Shown here: piece after piece, positions 1 to 12,398 of the stretch
How the letters are laid out: each line of letters begins with the position of its first letter
Position numbering within the stretch: the stretch's first letter is position 1
NCBI GenBank assembly: GCA_001599915.1
Contig: BCIG01000026.1
Coordinates: forward strand, 310,001-374,000
Length of the DNA: 64,000 nt
Direction: 5' to 3'
Origin: Symbiotaphrina buchneri
Lineage: Eukaryota > Ascomycota > Symbiotaphrinales > Symbiotaphrinaceae
Translations under genes and position numbers: made by a program
The notes under the pieces: generated by a model
What the model was told of the DNA's origin: nothing
Database searches by the model: none
The model's input: only the letters and a program-made list of their open reading frames with translations

Positions 1-57
1 TCTACAAAGGCACCTCCCATCTGTCCCTGGTCAAGTGTGTTGATGATGTTGGGCTAG

Positions 58-2341
58 CGAGATGTGCGAGGAATTCCCTACGTCAAGAACTATGAGTTCG
101 AGTACTCCTTCGGCCCACCGTGGGGCAATTGTGCGGTGGTCATGACCAGCGTGCTTGGTCATATCCACAGTCTAGATTTCCCAGAGGAATATAGGAGTTG
201 GCGGTCTTGCCAACCAGCTCAGCTCTTTGATGCGGCCGTCGTCACGTCTGTGGATAAGGTACGACGCATCATCGGTCCTATGCCTGCTGCCTTCTCACTC
301 TCTCTCAGGACAAGAAGGTCATAGCGGATAACATCCGGAATCAAGCACGCGAGGCAAAGGGTCTCTTCATCTGGACAGATTGCGATCGGGAAGGGGAACA
401 CATTGGCTCAGAAATCAGGACAATTGCTCTACAAGGGAACTCGAGGCTCGAAGTGAAAAGGGCGAGGTTCAGCAATATCGAACGGGCGTATGCTAACCCC
501 TATCCTGTTAAAGCGTCCACTTCTAATGTCTGCAGTCACATCATGAGGGCAGCTCAGCAGCCAGTCCAACTTGATGACCGTCAAGTCAATGCTGTCGCGG
601 CGAGGATCGAACTGGACCTCCGAATTGGAGCGTTATTCACCCGGATGCAGACATTGACTCTCCAGAGCATGGGTGGACAGCTGCAGAACAAGCTCATTAG
701 TTATGGTAGAATATCATCACCCCAGATTCGGCTCTGTGGCTAAAATCAGTCAGGTTCCTGCCAATTTCCCACACTCGGGTTTGTCGTCGATCGGTATCTC
801 CGGGTGAGAAATTTTGTGCCAGAGCCATTCTGGGGCATTCAGGTTACACACCAGCGCGATGATATTGATGTTGACTTTCTCTGGAATCGGAATCGTCTCT
901 TTGACAGGATGGCAGTGACCGTCGTGTTTGAGCGATGTATTGCTGCAAGAACAGCGAAAATTACGAAAGTTCAACAGAAACCCACCAGTCATTGGAGACC
1001 TCTGCCGTTGACCACTGTGGAACTTCAAAAAATGGGGAGCAGATTTCTACGGATGAACAGCGCCCGGGTGATGAAGGTAAGAACCTTTCGCCTGTGCTTT
1101 CCTTGCCTCGATGTCGCATGGCGCTTATCATGCAACTGTAGGTTGCGGAAGACCTGTATACCAAGGGGTTCATCAGTTATCCGCGAACTGAAACGGACCA
1201 ATTCGATAGAGGCATGGATCTTAGAGGTTTGATCGAGAGGCAGAGGAATGATCCGGCCTGGGGCGTATATGCACAGGGGTAAGTCAGAAACCCTGTTGGG
1301 AGGTCTCTACTAAAAACTGTAGTCTTCTAGCAGGCGGCTTCAGACAGCCTCGGGTCGGAAGGAACAACGACAAGGCGCATCCACCCATCAATCCTGTCAA
1401 CTATGTCGCATCAGGTACTCTAGGTGAAGACGAGCGCAGAGTCTATGAATTCGTTGTTCGCCGATTCCTAGCCTGTTGCTCTGAAGACGCAAAAGGACAA
1501 TCGACTACCATAGAATTACAATATGGTACTGAGCTCTTCCATACATCCGGATTGCTTGTTACAGAGCGCAACTTTTTGGAAGTCTATCCATACGACCGCT
1601 GGCAGAGCACACGCCAGCTGCCTCACTTTCGGCAAGGAGAAGTTTTCGAACCTACCGAGGCGAAAATAACAGAGGGGAGGACAGTGCCGGCAGGTTATCT
1701 GACTGAACCCGAACTCATCGCCTTGATGGATGCGAATGGCATTGGCACTGACGCAACTATGGCCGAACACATTGCGAAAATAAAGGAAAGAGATTACGTT
1801 CGCGTTAGATCAACCGGGGGTCGTACAGTCTCTGGAGATGACGACGACGATGATCGCACATATCCCGTTGCAAATGCGAGAGGCAGAGGTAGAGGCGCTG
1901 TTAGCGGACGAGGAAGAGGCGGTGGACGCGGAGGCGCAAGGGCCAACGGCGCAAATTACAGCAGAGGGGGTGGCAACGATGAATTTATCCCCACTACACT
2001 TGGTGTTGCTCTTGTAGAAGGATATGACAATGTCGGCTTCGAGATCAGTCTCAGTAAACCCTTCCTGCGGAAAGAAGTAGGGCTTGGATGTTCCGACCTA
2101 CCCGACAACAGGCTGACAGAGCATAGATGGAGTCGAGAATGAGGGATATATGTGCCGGAACCAAGAGCAAGAGAGAAGTCGTACAGGAGAGTCTGGACCA
2201 GTATAGGGAGGTATATGTACGGACTAACAGGCAGATTGATGTGCTCAAATCAGTGAGGCACCTGACTTACTTGATCTTGATTGATGATTGACCGATATTG
2301 CACAGACATTCAGAAAATATGTCTTCGCACAGGATGTTTGA
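58..2341 (+). CDS. TOP3: DNA topoisomerase III, 5'-truncated by window edge
   Basis: Type IA topoisomerase that passes single DNA strands and works with an RecQ helicase (Sgs1/BLM type) to resolve recombination intermediates in the nucleus. Visible exons: 58-258, 309-487, 536-705, 754-1076, 1142-1278, 1323-2076, 2127-2252, 2306-2341; together 1926 nt, in frame. The TOPRIM end shows the acidic DCDREGEH motif (about 378-401), followed by ELDLRIGA and SYGSCQFPTLGFVVDR. The catalytic tyrosine is in FISYPRTETD (Tyr codon 1178-1180). Later come HPPINP, GIGTDATMAEHI and FIPTTLGVALVEGYD. A DDDDDD stretch and an RG-rich insert lie at about 1836-1970, as in fungal Top3. No C-terminal zinc fingers are seen. 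The start codon and first exon lie before base 1, so bases 1-57 are probably the end of an intron. The last short exon, giving KYVFAQDV and stop, is inferred from a GTGAGG...CAG intron; reading through instead would stop at 2291. Confidence 0.93.
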
Positions 2342-4373
2342 ATGCAAAGCAGACCGACAAGCAAAGCACGTCGTGATATCATGAGCTTCTTCACGAAGAG
2401 GAACGAACTCCATGAGCAACCGCCCACAAGTCAATACTTGCTGGTGTTTGAAGACATATATACAGTAATATGCAGCGTGAGGTAAGTCCCAGAGGTGTTT
2501 CCAAACTAGGCAAATAAGGCTGATGACCCAGCAGCGACTCCAGCGCGAAATGCAGTCTCTGCCGTCATATCGATGCGAGGAATAGACTCATTCCGTATCG
2601 ACTAGACGAACCGTGACTTGCAAACAAGCTGCCATTCAGACGAACAGATACGTCTGATGCATACTTGAGATCATCCTCCCGGCTTCAGGCAAGTGCATGG
2701 AGACATGTGCGTATGTGTCGAAGCCGCAGTTCCCGCCAGAAAGCAGGCTGTGACGGGAGATTCCGGGCTCAGAGTTGGAAGGGCAAGGACAGGTTTGTAC
2801 GGTGAGGTGTGCAAGCAGCATGTGGGTCGATGGACGGTGTACTCTGGTAATATCGCGCGCCAAATTACGGTGGAAAGGTACAAGGCGGTACTGCTACTCG
2901 TGCCCTGGATACCTACCAAGGTAGGGCGCGGTACTACATCATACCTTACCTTATATCTCCTTCATATCGCTACCACCATGGTGCAGAGGATGATGATACG
3001 AATAGTACTTGGTGCTCGAGTGGTGCAAGACCATGTAAACTGACGCACGAGAGGGGTCCAAAACGCTATCATGTGGCTTTTCTGGGCTCGTACCCCAGGT
3101 GAGGTGGCTTGTTATTGGCTGACCCTATCTTTTCGGCGAGGGATCTGCTCCACGCATCGACACTGCCTCTGCCACGCGCTTTGTCCCGCCTTCGGAAAGG
3201 TTAGACCACCATTCCTGCCTACCCTACTTTAGGGTATGGGGAAGTGGTTTGGAACTTAGAAGTCGCGATCGGAGATGTGTCAGGTATCTTAAACTTGCCT
3301 GGGTGTCGCTGCTGCTTGTGCTTCGGAAGCCAGTGAGGGGCACGAATCTCACAATGGGTCTGCATGCATGATGATTATTGGATGGACGGATCGGGGTGAT
3401 GACTTCTAGTACTGTACGAGTAGTATTATTAACACTGGATGGTCTGCTACTACTGCTTTGTACACGGACTACGTGGTCCCAGGTGCCTCTCGCTGTAAGG
3501 TAAGGTAGGTACCTTACCTTACTCTGCGCGGCGTACATTATTGCCTGGTCTCTAGAAGCGGCAGTGGACAAACACGAACCAATCAGCGCTCTGGATGGTG
3601 GCACCCGGGCCTTTCCTTGCTCGAGAGGTGCTCTGGGAGGAACGTCGTTAATTCGTTATCGGCACAGGACGTCGAGCGCGTTCAAGCCGAAGCTTCCCGG
3701 CCGTGGTACCCATGTACTCGTGCCTTCCTTCCTCACCCACGGTACAAGTAGCTACGTCAAAGTAATCGTACAGAAGAAGGTACCGCTTTGTACGTAGGTA
3801 CTCGTCGGAATTACGCTACCGGTCCTCATGACAGGCTCAAACACCCTGTACCTGAGAGACCCTGGCCGCGCCGGCCGCCTTCCAACCTCGCCCAACTGAG
3901 AGAGAGCATACGGAAGCTACGTTCCAACATACACATTCATCTCGTACGTCGCAATCCAGTACGTTATATACCGGACCCTACCTGCTCTGGACGATCAACA
4001 CTCGTCCGTATCNCCCCGCCTCGTCTCTGCTCTTCCCAGCATCTGCTCTCCATCTTGTCTTCAGAAGGGAAGCCCTCTTATCTATACTCCACAACTCAGT
4101 TCGCTTGTTGGTTGTCGCATCCGCTACTACTAACGCCGATCATCCACCACTCCACAAACAAAGTTCCCTTACTCAACCAGGGAACGATAACGACCTTCCG
4201 GCTTCTCGTCCGGGATAAACTTCTGTCGCTTGCTCTGCGACGTGTGTCCTTTGTTTCGTGATCCTACCCGGAGTAGTGAGTGCGCTCCCTTATCAGTCCT
4301 TTGTTCGAGACGCGGTTCCCGGTTCTGACTCATCTGCGCGATCTGCAGCGAAACACATCGTCAACTCGGAATA
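2342..4373. other. Intergenic region, TOP3 3' side to STB3 leader
   Basis: No convincing gene. The open frames here are short, overlap on both strands and carry no family motif. A cluster of GGTACCTTACC-like words lies at about 3497-3522. From about 3840 the plus strand becomes rich in CT and CCT runs, which fits a long 5' leader of the downstream STB3 gene. One undetermined base (n) is present at 4013. Confidence 0.6.
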
Positions 4374-5612
4374 ATGGCGGCAAACCACTTCATCTCCGGC
4401 GCGTCAGCCCCCTTTGGTGGCAAGACGACCTCAATGGATATTCCCAAGCCACGCGTCTCCGGTTACCTTGCTGGTAGGGACAGCTTCGCTGCTGTTGTTG
4501 CCAGATCCCTTCCCGCGCAGCAACCCAACCTGCTTCCGACTCCTCCCAACTCCATCTCCCCATCCCTGCCTCCTCAGGTCTTCGGCACTCAGAGAGGCGT
4601 ACGGGGTAGCACACCCCCTGTCTCGCTCGCCATAGACTCCGACATCGATCTCCAGGATGCTGTCGAGCATGCCAATAGCCAGGATCAGCCTCAACAAGGT
4701 CTTCTTAGTGCTGGTCTGAATGGCTCGAACCAGGACTTTGACACTGCCGGCGCCATTACTCCGGGGCTCCTGGCTAAGCATCATCTACCAGATATTCTTC
4801 TCTCCCACGGTCCTTTGGCCATCCGTCATATTATGGGCTATCTTACTACGTCGGTCCCTGGGTTTTCCGGAATACCTCCGGCCAAGGCGAGGAGACTGGT
4901 CGTGGCTGCTCTAGAAGGAAGGGGACAGGGTGGAGAGATTGGAAGGCTCAACGTTGACGTGGAATTCGCCAAGGTCGGTTGGGGTCGGTGGGAGGCAAAG
5001 CGGAAAGGCTCGGGGCCGAAGCAAGACGACGAGCAGCCTTCGGCTTTGTCACCCCCTAGGAGCCTTTCTTCGAGCTACTCTTCAGGACCCACCGACGTAC
5101 TCCAAATCCCCAGCAGTGGCCGCTTCGGAACTAGAAGCCGGGGGGTGGACTTTGGGACCAGTTGGGCGGCCGATTCAATTGCGTTTTCCCATGACGAAGG
5201 GCTCGAGCAAGAGGATTACACCATGCTGGAGCATGAGGCCGACAAAATGTCCCTTGACGGTGACGCCTCTTGCTCTTCATCCGAGGTACCAGATGAGGGA
5301 CCGGTGCTGGATGAGGATCTCGGAGATATTACCGATGAGGAAGATTGGGCTCAAATTGGAGCCGCGGCCCTCAGACAAGGCTCTCTGTCTGCGTCTGGGG
5401 GCCGCAACACCTATCTCTCTGCGCACCTCTCTACCTCTGTCCGAGGCGGCGGTCCGTCTCCGTTGGCATTATCCTCATCAGTACCAGCATTTTACAACTC
5501 TCTTCCTTCTTTTGAACGTTTTGATTTTCCTAGGGATGGTGGTCAAGGTGGCTTTTCAGAAACAGAGGAACGTGAGGCTATTGAGGCTTTGGTTCGTTTG
5601 AGCTCTGTATAA
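4374..5612 (+). CDS. STB3: Stb3-like Sin3-binding transcriptional regulator
   Basis: A single-exon protein of 412 aa. The segment at about residues 128-207 matches the Stb3 family: LPDILLSHGPLAIRHIMGYL, then VPGF, PPAKARRLVVAALE and FAKVGWGRWEAK. In yeast Stb3 recruits the Sin3/Rpd3 deacetylase and binds the RRPE element of ribosome-biogenesis promoters, under TOR control; that role is transferred by family, not seen here. The N-terminus (1-125) and the rest of the chain are low-complexity, rich in Ser, Pro and Gly, with an acidic stretch at about 275-325. The start ATG has a purine at -3 and follows a CT-rich leader. A second frame that is long on the same strand (4930-5601) is a shadow of this gene. 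Confidence is high for the family and moderate for the exact target genes. Confidence 0.85.
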   Translation: MAANHFISGASAPFGGKTTSMDIPKPRVSGYLAGRDSFAAVVARSLPAQQPNLLPTPPNSISPSLPPQVFGTQRGVRGSTPPVSLAIDSDIDLQDAVEHANSQDQPQQGLLSAGLNGSNQDFDTAGAITPGLLAKHHLPDILLSHGPLAIRHIMGYLTTSVPGFSGIPPAKARRLVVAALEGRGQGGEIGRLNVDVEFAKVGWGRWEAKRKGSGPKQDDEQPSALSPPRSLSSSYSSGPTDVLQIPSSGRFGTRSRGVDFGTSWAADSIAFSHDEGLEQEDYTMLEHEADKMSLDGDASCSSSEVPDEGPVLDEDLGDITDEEDWAQIGAAALRQGSLSASGGRNTYLSAHLSTSVRGGGPSPLALSSSVPAFYNSLPSFERFDFPRDGGQGGFSETEEREAIEALVRLSSV

Positions 5613-5989
5613 CAGTATTATTGGCGTTCTGGAGGGGGGTTCGGTCATGACCCTGCGGGAAGGCAATCCAGCCATGAGAATGTTCATGGTTTTATGTTTG
5701 AAGCGCGGCGTTTTAAGCATTGGGGTGACCTTGAGCACGCTCATCAGCTTGAGCTCGGTCTTGATTATGCGGTGTTTGTTTCCTCATTCTTGTCCTTGGC
5801 CGCGGACGATTCCGGCTTGGTGGATATACTTTCTAGGAGTATAATCTCCGCTCCCACAGGATATTGTTAGCAGTCCCGTCTGGTAACGGGGCTACCGAGC
5901 ATTTTGACTTTTTGACGAGGATGATGACTGGTACTGCTTGGCTACAGACACACTGCAGCTAATCAACGAGTTTATATCCTCTGATCTTT
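5613..5989. other. Spacer between STB3 and the AT-rich island
   Basis: About 380 bases of ordinary composition that should hold the STB3 3' UTR. No gene or repeat was recognised. The change to AT-rich sequence with GGTATGGTAT words begins near 5990. Confidence 0.5.
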
Positions 5990-6133
5990 TGTTCGGTCCA
6001 GGCATCATGATGCAAGTTACCATGGTAGAATGTGGTATGGTATCAACCTTTCAAACTTGACCACCAAGAACCCTGAATGGTCATGATATTAAGATTTAAG
6101 ACCCTAGTACCAGATATTAGGGTAATATTAATA

Positions 6134-6185
6134 CAGGCTTGCTGATGACATGGTTTTAACAGTTGGTATGGTCTATCAGATTTGT
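6134..6185 (+). repeat. Outer inverted terminus, left
   Basis: Starts CAGGCTTG and continues with a TTGGTATGGT word. The reverse complement of 14205-14255 aligns with it over about 50 bases (CAGGCTT at the tip, ATGGTTTTA versus TTGGTTTTA, then TTGGTATGG). No target-site duplication could be found next to the two tips. Confidence 0.55.
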
Positions 6186-6628
6186 AAATGGTATGGTATC
6201 TACCACTAGTTATGAATATATCATCCTACCGTATCTTCTTGCCTGATTCGTAAATAGCTAGTGTTTAAGTAAGCCTGATCGATAGGTGGTAAGATTCTGC
6301 TGATATCAAAACAAACCCCTGTTTCAGGCTTTTAGCTTGATTGAATCTGCTCAAAGAACAAAGAAACACATATGTACTTGACAAGCACACATCAACCAAC
6401 ACAGTGTATAAATAACAGTTTCCTGGGCTAATCAATTGTAAGTTCAAGGGAGAGAATATTTTGTATCTACTTTTTACATACATCACACTTTTAAATATAA
6501 AAACCGTTTGAAAGTAGATGGAATTAACAATATTCACAGACCATAAATTGGTATGCTGCTTACTGTCTGCTTACTTGTTAAATACCAATTCCTATGAATA
6601 TCATTCAATGATTTACTTAGGTCAAGCT
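6186..6628. other. AT-rich filler inside the island, left side
   Basis: AT-rich sequence with scattered GGTATGGTAT and TACCACTAGTTATGAATATA words that resemble the inner tip of the repeat family. The only longer open frame (6265-6537, minus) has no recognisable domain and low-complexity composition. No gene is supported. Confidence 0.5.
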
Positions 6629-7088
6629 CAGGCTTACCGTTAGTATGGTATATACCACTGAATATGAATATACCATATCGGTACCAAATTTTGGTACCAG
6701 TAGTACTTAGTCATAATACCATATTCTACCAGCTTTAAATGTGATATATACCAGATCATCAGATCAAAAAGATAAGATAAGAAAAAAACTTTAGAGATTA
6801 CCATTTTTGAAAATGGTACAGGACTAGCACTTAGCAAGTTCTGTGACTATATTTATAGTAGCAAGCTATACCTAATTAGGTTTAATGTATAAGGTGGCTT
6901 GTATTAGTGTGTATTAGTGTGTATTAGTGTGTATTAGTGTGTATTAGTGTGTTTAACTATTTGTTAGTACTTATATATACAAGGTAAGCTAGGTCCAAAG
7001 AGGCAGGTTGGTTGGAATATGATCATATTTTATATTTTCTTGAATTCTAACCAAGCTGCTGTTCCAAGTCCTTTTTACACTTTCAACT
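6629..7088 (-). repeat. Inverted-repeat family, arm L (inverted copy)
   Basis: The reverse complement of this 460-base stretch aligns along its length with 13565-14092 and, for its outer part, with 12843-13136. Shared landmarks in order are a CAGGCTTACCGTTAGTATGG-type tip, GGTACCAAATTTTGGTACC, a TTATCTTATC(T/A)TTTTGATCTG block, AACCTAATTAGGT, the 10-bp tandem array, and TATAAAATATNATCATATT. The tip and the opposite orientation of the copies suggest a terminal-inverted-repeat DNA transposon. No transposase is visible, so it would be non-autonomous or eroded. Confidence 0.7.
6901..6952. repeat. 10-bp tandem repeat, unit GTATTAGTGT x5
   Basis: Five direct copies of GTATTAGTGT within arm L. The reverse complement (ACTAATACAC) is the counterpart of the ACTAATATAA array in arm R, with C to T differences. 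Confidence 0.9.
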
Positions 7089-7467
7089 TGTTAAAATAAT
7101 AAGCGATAATAAGTGCTACTATCCTGGAAAGCTCTAGAAACCACAGTAGAGCGTGAATATGGAGCATGGCAAAAGCCAGAAGTTCATGGAAACCCATGGA
7201 AGCCCATAGAAGTTTCTAGAAACCTATAGAAATTCCTGGAAGTTTCTAGAACATTCAATATGCTTTGTAATCAGCAGATGACCAAGCATTTATAAACATT
7301 ACAAAGCATGCTAGAATATTCCACCTGTAAAAATTATCTTTTATTCATATCTATAAAAGGGGCGTAAAACCCCAGGTAGATAATAAGCAATTCAATCAGC
7401 ATTTATACCTGCTTCTACATTCACACCGCTCCAAGCTGTATTCCTTCTGCTATTATACCTTTTTACA
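7089..7467 (+). mobile_element. Solo LTR of the Copia family
   Basis: A 379-base fossil LTR starting TGTTAAAATA and ending in ACA, clearly related to the two LTRs of the neighbouring Copia element. It carries a TCTATAAAAGGGG promoter-like box near its 3' third. It is shorter than the flanking LTRs because it has fewer copies of an internal AAGCATTGGTAATCA-type minisatellite. No matching target duplication is visible on its two sides, so it may derive from recombination between elements. Confidence 0.85.
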
Positions 7468-7515
7468 TTTATAAGCATTAACAATTAGTAAAACACATTA
7501 ATACACACTAATGTA
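7468..7515 (+). repeat. Inverted-repeat family, copy M, left fragment
   Basis: Aligns with about 13673-13720 of arm R (AGTAAAACACATTAATACACACTAAT versus the AT-shifted version there). Its last five bases, ATGTA, are the target-site duplication of the Copia element. The copy continues after the element at 12843. Confidence 0.75.
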
Positions 7516-8035
7516 TGTTAAAATAGTAAGCGATAACAAGCGTTACTATCCTGGAAAGCTCTAGAAACCACAGTAAGATATGAATGTAGAGCATGGCAAA
7601 AAGCCAGAAGTCCATGGAAGCCCATAGAAGTTTCTAAAAGCCTATAGAAATTCCTAGAAGTTTCTAGAACATTCAATATGCTTTGTAATCAGCAGATGAC
7701 CAAGCATTTATAAACATTACAAAGCATTGGTAATCAGCAGATAACCAAGCATTTGTAAGCATTACAAAGCATTGGTAATCAGCAAGATGACCAAGCATTT
7801 ATAAGCATTATAAAACATTGGTAATCAACAGATTATAAAACATTGGTAATCAACAAATTACCAAGCATTGGTAATCAACAAGATTACCAAGCATGTTAGA
7901 ACATTCTAGCTATGAAAATTATCTCTTACATATGTCTATAAAAGGGGCATAAAACCCCTAGGTAGATAATAAGCAATTCAATCAACATTTACACCGTTCC
8001 AAGCTGTATTCCTTTTGCTATTATACCTTTTCATA
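7516..8035 (+). repeat. 5' LTR of the Copia element
   Basis: Starts TGTTAAAATAG and ends TTTTCATA, against TTTTCACA in the 3' LTR. It includes a TCTATAAAAGGGG box and an expanded AAGCATTGGTAATCA-type minisatellite at about 7680-7895, which makes it about 75 bases longer than the 3' LTR. The sequence just after it (GGTTATAAAACCTGG) is in the place of the primer-binding site. Confidence 0.88.
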
Positions 8036-11000
8036 GGTTATAAAACCTGGCTGTCATTAATAGCTAAAATTTCAACTAATCAAATCTTTTTCCTCCTGTA
8101 CATTTATTCTTTGCTTATGTACACATTGCACAGTTACTACAACTGCCATTTACCATGTTGCTTCCTACTAATCGAATTCTCCAAATCAAGAAGTTAAAAG
8201 GCCAGGAAAATTATAAAACCTAGTCTATCTGTTTTCATTTACTTCTGGTCAAAGACAGATTAGGTTTTGCTATTTCTGAATCTATTAGTCTGGATATGGA
8301 AAAGCTGAACTAAGCTCTTGTAACAATTACCTTTACTTTGAAGGACGGTTTAATATTGCAAATTAGCAAATATATTAGTCCTAAAGAAGCATGGGATTTG
8401 TTAAAATCGCTCTATGCCCTAAAAGGGTTTAATACAGAATTCTTATACTGTAAAAAGTTTTTCCAAATCATATTAACCACATATGGTAATAATATAGAAT
8501 CTTTCTGCAATGAAATTCATTGTTTGCTAAATAAGCTATAAGCATGTAACATCAAATTACCATAATAGGTAATTATTGTTTATGTTTTAAGCAATTTAAA
8601 CAAACAATATAAATCATTTATTACAATAATCACCTAAAACTTCCAAGCTAATCAAGATGGATTATTTCTTACAATTGATCAATTATTTTCAAATTATTGG
8701 ATAAAGCATAATGAATCGAAAATTGCAATGGCAATCAAGTTAATACATTATTTACTTGAAACAATTACTGAAACAGCAATTGAAACAACAATATCGATGT
8801 TTTCAGAAATACCTAATTAGATAAAGTTTTGAAAAAGCCATGGAAATTCTATGATCATTGCAAGAAAACCAGTTACATGATCAAAGATTGTTTTTATAAG
8901 CACCCTGAAAAGGCCTTTAATCATTGGTAACAGGTGTTAGATTTAAAGAGACAAAATCAAAACCTAAATGAAAGCAATTCCTATCCTGATAATTCTATCA
9001 ATTTTCTGGTAAACATCAAATGCAAAGAATACAACCTGCTAGATACAGCAGATGCTGATAATGAAATATTTACATTACATACTATCGTTTTCCTAGCAAA
9101 ACAGCCTAATAGCTTTTTATATTGGATTTAGGTTATACCCAGTATATAGTCTGTAATAAAGATTATTTCCAAGAGCTAGTCCTAAACCGGACAAAAATCA
9201 ATTAGGACAATGTTAAAACAATTTTCACTAAGGGCTCTGGTACAGTAAATATCAAATTTACTAACTCTGGTAAAATAACAATTTTTGATAATTGCTTGTA
9301 TGTTTCTAAATTTGGAATAAATCTTATTTCTATAGGAATTCTATATCAAAAAGGGGTTAGGGCAATTTTGGGACAGGGTACTGTTATCATAATAACCAAA
9401 AATTTGATAGAACTGACAACTGGAAAGTTTATCAATTTACTATACTACCTCCTGGTAATAAGCTGTAAAAACATAGTGAATTCTGCCGAAAAAGCAGCTA
9501 TTTCTATTGTAGCAAAAACAAATATAATCATTGTATTAAATACAGTAAATGCTACAAAGCAATAGCAATTATGACATGATCAAATGGACCATGTAAATTC
9601 CTAAGCAATTAGAACTATAGGAATAATAAATTCAATTTCCAGTGAATTTAAATGCAAACATTGTATTAAATCAAATTTAACTTAAAAAATAAATCAAATT
9701 TAAACTGTGAAAACCAAAGCTTACCTAGATAAGATAAACACAGATATATACAGTCTAATTAATCTAAAAACATTTACTGGCAAACGATATTTTATAACCT
9801 TTTTAGATAATAAAACTAGGTGGTTAGAAGTTGAATTATTAATATACAAAAGTTAAGCTTTTAATACACTAGTATGTTTTGAAACTAGAGCAGAAAACGT
9901 TATTAATAATGCTAGTAATAAAAAACACCGATTGAAAATTCTGAAATCAGATAACAATGGAGAATTTATATCTAAAAAGATACAAACCTATCTAATGAAA
10001 AAGGGGGTAATCCAGGAATTTTCTGCTTTTTACTCACTTGAACAAAATGGGTTAATTAAACACCTAAATCAAACCTTACTCAATAAGGTTAAAACAATGT
10101 TTAATCATGCAAATTTACCTAAATACTTATAAGGAAAAGCATTAAATACTGCAATTTACCTCTATAACTATATTCCTTATACTTTTTTAAAAGGGATAAC
10201 TTCATATGAGATATAATTTGGTCAAAAACCTGAATACTCCTATATAAGGATATTTAGATCAATTACCTATTTTTGAGCACAAAACCCCAAAAAGCTTAAA
10301 GATAGGGGAAAATTGACAATTTTGATCAGCTTTGGATCAAACCAATATAAACTGTTCAATCTGGATTTGTACTGTATATTTTGGATGTATGATATCTGAA
10401 TTCTTAAAGGTTAATTTTTACCTTAGAAAAATGAATAAAAATTATAATTGGGAAATAAAATTCAAATTCAAATTTCAAACTTATAACAAATATAAGCCCT
10501 ATCGGAAAATCAATCACCTGCTGCAACATGTGACTAAACACATGACTTAGTTAACAGTAAATCAGTTGATAAATTATAAGAAATTGAACCGGTACAATCT
10601 AGAAAAAGGCCTAGACTGGAAAATGCTCTTAGGATACAAAGCACTCCTAGGATTCAAAATTCCAATTATACCAATAAATCAGAAGATAAGCTAGCAAACC
10701 TAGTTTATATAGCTAATTCAAATATCAACAACCCTTAAAGCTATAAGGAAGCTCTAGCTAGTTTTAATCAGGAAAATTGGATAAAAGTCATAGAAAAAGA
10801 ATTTTCTAACTTACAAAATTAAAATACCTAGAGCTTAAGTAAATCTCCAGGAAAAGCCGTTTAAAGATCAATGGGTATTTAAAACCAAACTAGACTAAAA
10901 CAAGGAAATAATCAAATATAAAGCCTGTTAAGTAGTAAAAGGCTGTATATAAATACCAGGCTGAGATTACATGGATACCTTTAGCACAACAGCTAGGTTA

Positions 11001-12398
11001 GAATCTTGATAGTTACTATTTATGCTAGTTGTACACCTAGATTTGAAAATAGAACAATAAGATATAAAATCCGTTTTTCCTAATACAACAATTGACCAAG
11101 AAATTTAAGTCCAGCAGCCAACAGGATTTAAACAAAATCAAAATCCGAAAATAGCATACAAATTAAATAAAGCACTATATAGCCTAAAACAATCAGCACA
11201 ACAATGATATATTTATTTAAAAGAACTATTAAACAAATTGGGTTTTGAAACTTTATATTCTAACCTTGTTATTTTCAGAAATCCTGAAATAAAGCTGATA
11301 ATTACATACTATATAGATGACCTTCTAATTTTCAGTAAATTTAAATCGGAAATTAAAAAACTAAAAACAAAAATTTCTAAACAACTGGAAATTACCGATT
11401 TAAGCCTGGTAAAATACTATTTAAGTATAGAGGTCATATAGGATTGAAAACAAAAACAAATCAGACTAACCCAAAAAGGTTATCTAAAAACCCTATTAGC
11501 AAAATACGGTAAAACCCGTTTAGTTCCGGTAAAAACACCAGGACTAATAGGAATTCATCTGGAAATAACAGATAAAGATTACCGTATTGATAAAGAACAA
11601 AAATCAAAATATCAGTAAGAAGTCAATTCTTTAATTTACCTAGCTACTAAAACCAGATCAAATATTGCATTCAATATAAATACCTGTATACATTATAACT
11701 TAAACCCAAATAAATCATATTGGCAAGCATTAAACCACATTTGGCAATATTTAAATAGAACTACTAAACTAGGCTTAGTCTATCAATTGGATTCCTACCT
11801 TAAATTGATTGGTTATAGTGATTTTAATTGAAAGGGTAAATATAACTCTTGCCAGTCTATCTCAGTATTTATTTTCCTAATGAGGGAAAAATCCCCTATA
11901 CCTTGATGGAGCAAATTGCAAAAATCTGCTGTAGTCTTTAATTGTGAAGCTGAATATATAGCTTTAAAAGAAGCAACTAAAGAAGATATATGGTATAAAC
12001 GGCTTTTAGCCGAATTGGGTTTAGCGCAAAATCAGCTCACCTTTATAAACACAGATAGTAAATCTGCAATTCACTATTCAAAGGATGAGAGATACCACTT
12101 TAGGGCAAAACACATTGATATTTCCTATCACTTTGTATATGAAAATGTATAAACAAAGAAAATAAATCTAAACTGGGTTAAAAACAAGGATAACCTTGCA
12201 GATTCACTGATAAAAACAGTAAACAGTAAACAATTCAAAATATATGTTCAAGGACTAGGATTAAAATAAAAATCCTAAAAACAAAATAAGTGTACAAACA
12301 AAAATTGATACCTAAATTGGAAATATATCGAATAAAAGGTTGAAACATCTAAAAATAAATAAAAGCTTAAAAAGCACTTATTACCACTTAAGGGGGTG

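Noticed and set aside
2289-2291. In-frame TGA as the TOP3 stop
   Set aside because: Reading through gives a non-conserved tail, while a GTGAGG...CAG intron (2253-2305) leads to KYVFAQDV, which fits the C-terminus of fungal Top3.
4930-5601. Long plus-strand open frame (223 aa) within STB3
   Set aside because: It lies in another frame of the STB3 gene, which carries the family motifs; this one has none.
6901-6952. CRISPR-like regular repeat
   Set aside because: Units are directly adjacent with no spacers, and the genome is eukaryotic; it is a simple tandem array.
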